From positions 1-7,659 of the forward strand of contig CAJTML010000103.1 of assembly GCA_910577495.1 (NCBI GenBank): 7,659 nucleotides of DNA, given 5' to 3'. This document shows, one piece after another, positions 5,532 through 7,659 of the stretch; the stretch's first letter is position 1, and each line of letters starts with the position of its first letter. The notes under the pieces are model-generated. The model saw only the letters and a program-made list of their open reading frames with translations, had not been told where the DNA came from and did not search any database. The position numbers and the translations under genes were made by a program. Origin of the DNA: an uncultured Eggerthellaceae bacterium (GTDB lineage Bacteria > Actinomycetota > Coriobacteriia > Coriobacteriales > Eggerthellaceae).

Positions 5532-6539
5532 CTATTTAGCGAAGGCGGCGGGCAGCACCTCGGGGTTCACGCAGCTTTCGGGTATCGTGCCAAGCACCAC
5601 GTCAATGGCGTTTTGTGTGCAGCGTCTGCGCAGTTCAACAATGGATTCTTCCGACCAATAGGCCGCATGCGAAGTGAGCACGGTGTGTTTCGCGTGGCAG
5701 ATGGGCGCATCGGGAGACACGGGCTCCTCTTCGAAAACATCAAGTGCCGCACCCCAGAGTTTGTCGGCGTTGAGCGCATCGGCCAGCGCCACGGTGTCAA
5801 TGACGGCTCCACGTGAGGTGTTAACCACAATGGCGTCGGGCTTCATGAGGGTCAGGTTTTCAGCGTTGAGCAAATGATGCGTCTCGGGCGTGAGAGCCAC
5901 ATGAAAGCTCACGACGTCCGCGCAAGAGAGCAACTCTTCAAGCTCCAGATAGGGATACCCTTCTTCGGTGTGTGTTCCTGGAACTCCCTTGCGATCCTAC
6001 ACCACGACCGAAAACCCCAGGCCAGCCGCTTTGCGCGCGCACGCTTGACCAATTGCGCCATATCCCACCACGCCAAACGTGCGACCACTAACTTGTCCGA
6101 GTGGCCTATGACGGCGAAAATCCCACACGCCTGCATGCATGTCGGCATCAATTTCGTTAATACGGCGAATGCTGGTCAGCGCAAGGGCTATCGCGTGGTC
6201 AGACACCACCTCGGTGCCATATCCAGGCACGTTGCAAACGGCGGTGTTGTTTCGGGTGGCAGCTGCAACGTCGATGTTGTCCACGCCGGTGCCAGTTTTG
6301 GAGACCACTTTGAGATGGGGGAGCGCTTCGAACACTTCGGCGGTGTAGCGCCCATAGGAGGCAATAGCGCCATCAGCCTTCGCCAGCGTTTTGATGAGCT
6401 GTTCAGGTTTGCGCAGTTCAGTCATGGGAAGTGAGGTTTCGTCGGCTGCGCTTACAAACGTGATCCCTGCGGCTTCGACCATGTTGCGCTCAAAGGAGCT
6501 GTCGCCAAAATCATTGTCGGTCATCACGATGGTAGGCAT
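5532..6539 (-). pseudogene. D-2-hydroxyacid dehydrogenase, CtBP-like, interrupted by one in-frame TAG
   Basis: Both halves lie in the same frame and read as one NAD-dependent D-isomer-specific 2-hydroxyacid dehydrogenase of about 335 codons, a normal length. The first half has KTGTGVDNIDVAAA, NVPGYGTEVVSDHAIAL and the Rossmann motif VVGYGAIGQACARKAA. TAG at 5997-5999 (codon 181) follows GLGFSVVV and precedes DRKG, exactly where the family usually has Tyr before the Asp that binds the NAD ribose. A single base change from TAT or TAC would explain it. The second half keeps the catalytic Arg in NTSRGAVID, the Glu in DVFEEEPV and the His in SHAAYWSEESIVELR; the HAAYWSEES style is typical of CtBP-like members. 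I chose ATG 6539 because AAGGTG precedes it by 6 bases; GTG 6554 is also in frame. The substrate cannot be deduced. Without readthrough the product would lack the catalytic residues. Sequencing error is possible. Confidence 0.88.
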
Positions 6540-6554
6540 GTTGGTCACCTTCAC

Positions 6555-6970
6555 TCTGGTTCGGGTTGTGCGTGGGCGCAGGCTGCGCGGACGCGGTCGG
6601 GGCTGGCGCGGCCGTGCAAACGCAGTCGGCGCAAGCGCGGCTGTGCGGACGTTGCTGTGCGTAGTTGTATCTTAGCGGTTTTCGCAGGGGTCGCCTAAGT
6701 AAACAGCTTTTGCCATATTGGTGCGTCGGTAGCAGACAAAGAGAACAGGGGTCTGGGGTCAGTCGTGCGTTGTGGTCATTTAGGTGCCGATTTGTGCAAC
6801 CGAAGCCGCGCCAGCGCCTAAATTGCCGTCGCCCGCAGAACCCGACCTGGGGTTATGCCGCAGCCGTCGTGATGGGCGAACGCGGGTTTGCACAAACCTA
6901 CCTCTATTTGGCCACAACAGCATACTGGGGGGGTGCACGAGCAACTTTACGCCGATTACCCAATAATCAG
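6555..6970. other. Non-coding spacer between the dehydrogenase and tRNA-Ala
   Basis: About 415 bases lack a supportable gene. The part next to the dehydrogenase (6555-6660) is very GC-rich and holds a near-repeat, GGCTGCGCGGACG at 6581-6593 and GGCTGTGCGGACG at 6639-6651. The right part carries the inverted-repeat cluster at 6778-6898. Reading frames that span this stretch have poor starts and no recognisable protein text. Confidence 0.55.
6778..6898. repeat. Interleaved inverted repeats
   Basis: ATTTAGGTGC (6778-6787) pairs with GCGCCTAAAT (6814-6823) with one G-T pair. TTTGTGCAA (6791-6799) is perfectly complementary to TTGCACAAA (6888-6896). The order A-B-A'-B' is that of a possible pseudoknot. 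The second B copy is also a local palindrome, GGTTT-GCAC-AAACC (6885-6898). Seen from outside inward, both ends carry AGGT, then TTTGTGCAA, then CC, so a small terminal-inverted-repeat element is another reading. Confidence 0.45.
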
Positions 6971-6973
6971 GCG

Positions 6974-7002
6974 TTGACAAAAGATGGCCCAACCGCCACA
7001 AT
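6974..7002 (+). promoter_or_regulatory. Sigma-70-type promoter of tRNA-Ala
   Basis: A perfect TTGACA (6974-6979) is followed after 17 bases by CACAAT (6997-7002), which matches the -10 consensus at four of six positions. Transcription would start about 14 bases before the mature tRNA. Confidence 0.7.
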
Positions 7003-7022
7003 ATCAGCTTGCACATATACCT

Positions 7023-7098
7023 GGGGCATTAGCTCAGCTGGGAGAGCGCGTGGTTCGCAATCACGAGGTCAGGGGTTCGATCCCCCTATGCTCCACCA
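7023..7098 (+). tRNA. tRNA-Ala, anticodon CGC
   Basis: A complete 76-base cloverleaf with encoded CCA. The acceptor arm GGGGCAT pairs with ATGCTCC and includes the G3-U70 pair that marks alanine tRNAs. The D arm is GCTC/GAGC, the anticodon arm CGTGG-TTCGCAA-TCACG with CGC at 7056-7058, and the T arm AGGGG-TTCGATC-CCCCT. It reads GCG codons. It stands alone between its own promoter and terminator. Confidence 0.97.
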
Positions 7099-7107
7099 GG
7101 AATTTCG

Positions 7108-7136
7108 CAGGCCGGATATTTTCCGGCCTGTTTTAT
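7108..7136 (+). terminator. Intrinsic terminator of tRNA-Ala
   Basis: CAGGCCGGA (7108-7116) pairs with TCCGGCCTG (7122-7130) around a TATTT loop, giving a 9-bp stem followed by TTTTAT. It starts 10 bases after the tRNA CCA end. Confidence 0.9.
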
Positions 7137-7528
7137 ATTGCCACCTAAAATGTAAGGGGCGGGTTCACCATGCTCCGAAATGAACCGTTCTTCGCCCGTT
7201 GAAAGATTGTCACTTTTTTCGATATACCTCATGAATTGATGCAGAAAAGCGTATCAGTGATTTTGCGGCAACGGTAGGCGGTCCCGCAGTGCTGAGCGTT
7301 GAAGGATTTAAAAATGCCTGGTCAGGCGATGGTGAGTACATAAGTAACCCACTATAAGTGAGTGAAATTCTGCGAATTCCCCCTAAAAGGGTGATAGATT
7401 TTTCCAGGTTGACAGTTAAGATGCTTTTGGTAAAGTGCTTGTAAATCCGTAAGAAGGTAGAGAAAAACGTGCCTTCCGGATAAGTTTTGCAAGCTGAAGA
7501 GTAAAAACCGAAAGGGGGTTACAGAGCT
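7137..7528. other. Non-coding region upstream of the last gene
   Basis: About 390 bases without a supportable gene. It holds an imperfect hairpin (GGTTCA at 7162-7167 with TGAACC at 7181-7186, plus outer GGGCG with CGCCC), a possible 40-codon coding remnant near 7237-7357, and the promoter and leader of the gene at 7529. Confidence 0.55.
7409..7436 (+). promoter_or_regulatory. Promoter for the gene at 7529
   Basis: A perfect TTGACA (7409-7414), a 16-base spacer and TAAAGT (7431-7436; four of six consensus bases). The predicted start near 7443 gives a leader of about 85 bases. Confidence 0.6.
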
Positions 7529-7659
7529 ATGAGTGAAGAAACCAAAGTGGAAGCCAACACCGAGGCAACTGCTTCAACTGACTCAAAAACCAAGGAAGCC
7601 GCTCCCAAGAAGGGCAAGAAAAAGTGGCCGATCGTTGTGGGTATTGTTGTGGTTGTTTT
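7529..7659 (+). CDS. Membrane-anchored protein of unknown function (3' end outside window)
   Basis: Only the first 43 residues are visible. A hydrophilic N-terminus rich in Glu, Thr, Ala and Lys (MSEETKVEANTEATAST) leads to a Lys/Pro cluster (APKKGKKKW), then a hydrophobic run PIVVGIVVVV that continues past the window. This is the layout of a single N-terminal membrane anchor with the charged N-terminus inside and the remainder probably outside the cell. Such starts are common in Coriobacteriia surface or lipid-associated hypothetical proteins, but no family can be assigned from this fragment. The start is clear: AAAGGGGG at 7511-7518 lies 10 bases before the ATG, and a TTGACA promoter lies further upstream. 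Confidence 0.82.
   Translation, partial: MSEETKVEANTEATASTDSKTKEAAPKKGKKKWPIVVGIVVVV

Noticed and set aside
5997..5999. Pyrrolysine or other programmed recoding of TAG
   Set aside because: TAG is the normal stop of veg, icd and this gene itself. No recoding element is visible nearby, and the family places Tyr there, so a nonsense change is simpler.
6665..7183. 172-codon plus-strand frame across the spacer and tRNA-Ala
   Set aside because: Its C-terminal text (GISSAGRARGSQSRGQGF) is a translation of the tRNA itself, a classic false gene. The upstream part has no protein features.
1..7659. CRISPR array, transposase, phage or multi-gene defence system
   Set aside because: No spaced direct repeats, no nuclease, helicase, recombinase or toxin-antitoxin-like proteins are visible in any frame.

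Overview
The window is a chromosomal stretch of a Gram-positive, actinobacterial-looking genome. I estimate GC by eye in the low 50s percent. A membrane-anchored LuxR-type regulator with many helices, a Veg-family protein and a signal-peptide-less ApbE flavin transferase together point to the Coriobacteriia (Eggerthella/Slackia/Cryptobacterium relatives). This placement is inference: no rRNA or marker gene is present. The moderate GC would suit a Cryptobacterium-like member better than the high-GC genera.

Layout, left to right. (1) 1-1319, + strand: the 3' part of a polytopic membrane protein ending in a LuxR/GerE helix-turn-helix; the frame is open to the left edge. (2) 1320-1500: a spacer with a 24-bp tandem repeat. 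(3) 1555-1905, +: a Veg-family protein behind an extended -10 promoter and followed by a good intrinsic terminator. (4) 2041-2326: gene-poor, holding an open 62-codon remnant on the minus strand. (5) 2327-3307, -: apbE, apparently with a leaderless start. (6) 3370-3397: a bidirectional terminator. (7) 3459-3662, -: a small cysteine-containing ORF with a strong ribosome binding site. (8) 3680-4209: a long, partly AT-rich non-coding stretch with palindromes and tiny leader-like ORFs. (9) 4210-5421, +: NADP-type isocitrate dehydrogenase of the eukaryote-like homodimeric class. (10) 5532-6539, -: a CtBP-like D-2-hydroxyacid dehydrogenase, complete except for one in-frame TAG in the middle. (11) 6555-6970: non-coding, with a GC-rich leader and an inverted-repeat cluster. 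(12) 7023-7098, +: tRNA-Ala(CGC) with its own promoter and terminator. (13) 7135-7528: non-coding, with a possible coding remnant and a sigma-70-type promoter. (14) 7529 to the right edge, +: the start of a membrane-anchored protein of unknown function.

The genes look like independent single-gene transcription units (mixed strands, own promoters or terminators) and not one pathway operon. Icd supplies NADPH and 2-oxoglutarate; ApbE attaches FMN covalently to target flavoproteins; the LuxR protein probably senses something at the membrane. I see no transposase, phage gene, CRISPR array or other mobile-element gene. The most notable observation is the otherwise intact dehydrogenase gene with one amber codon. 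Next are the small ORF framed by its own ribosome binding site and terminator, the interleaved inverted repeats before the tRNA, and the structured icd leader. I do not find convincing evidence of a new multi-gene system.
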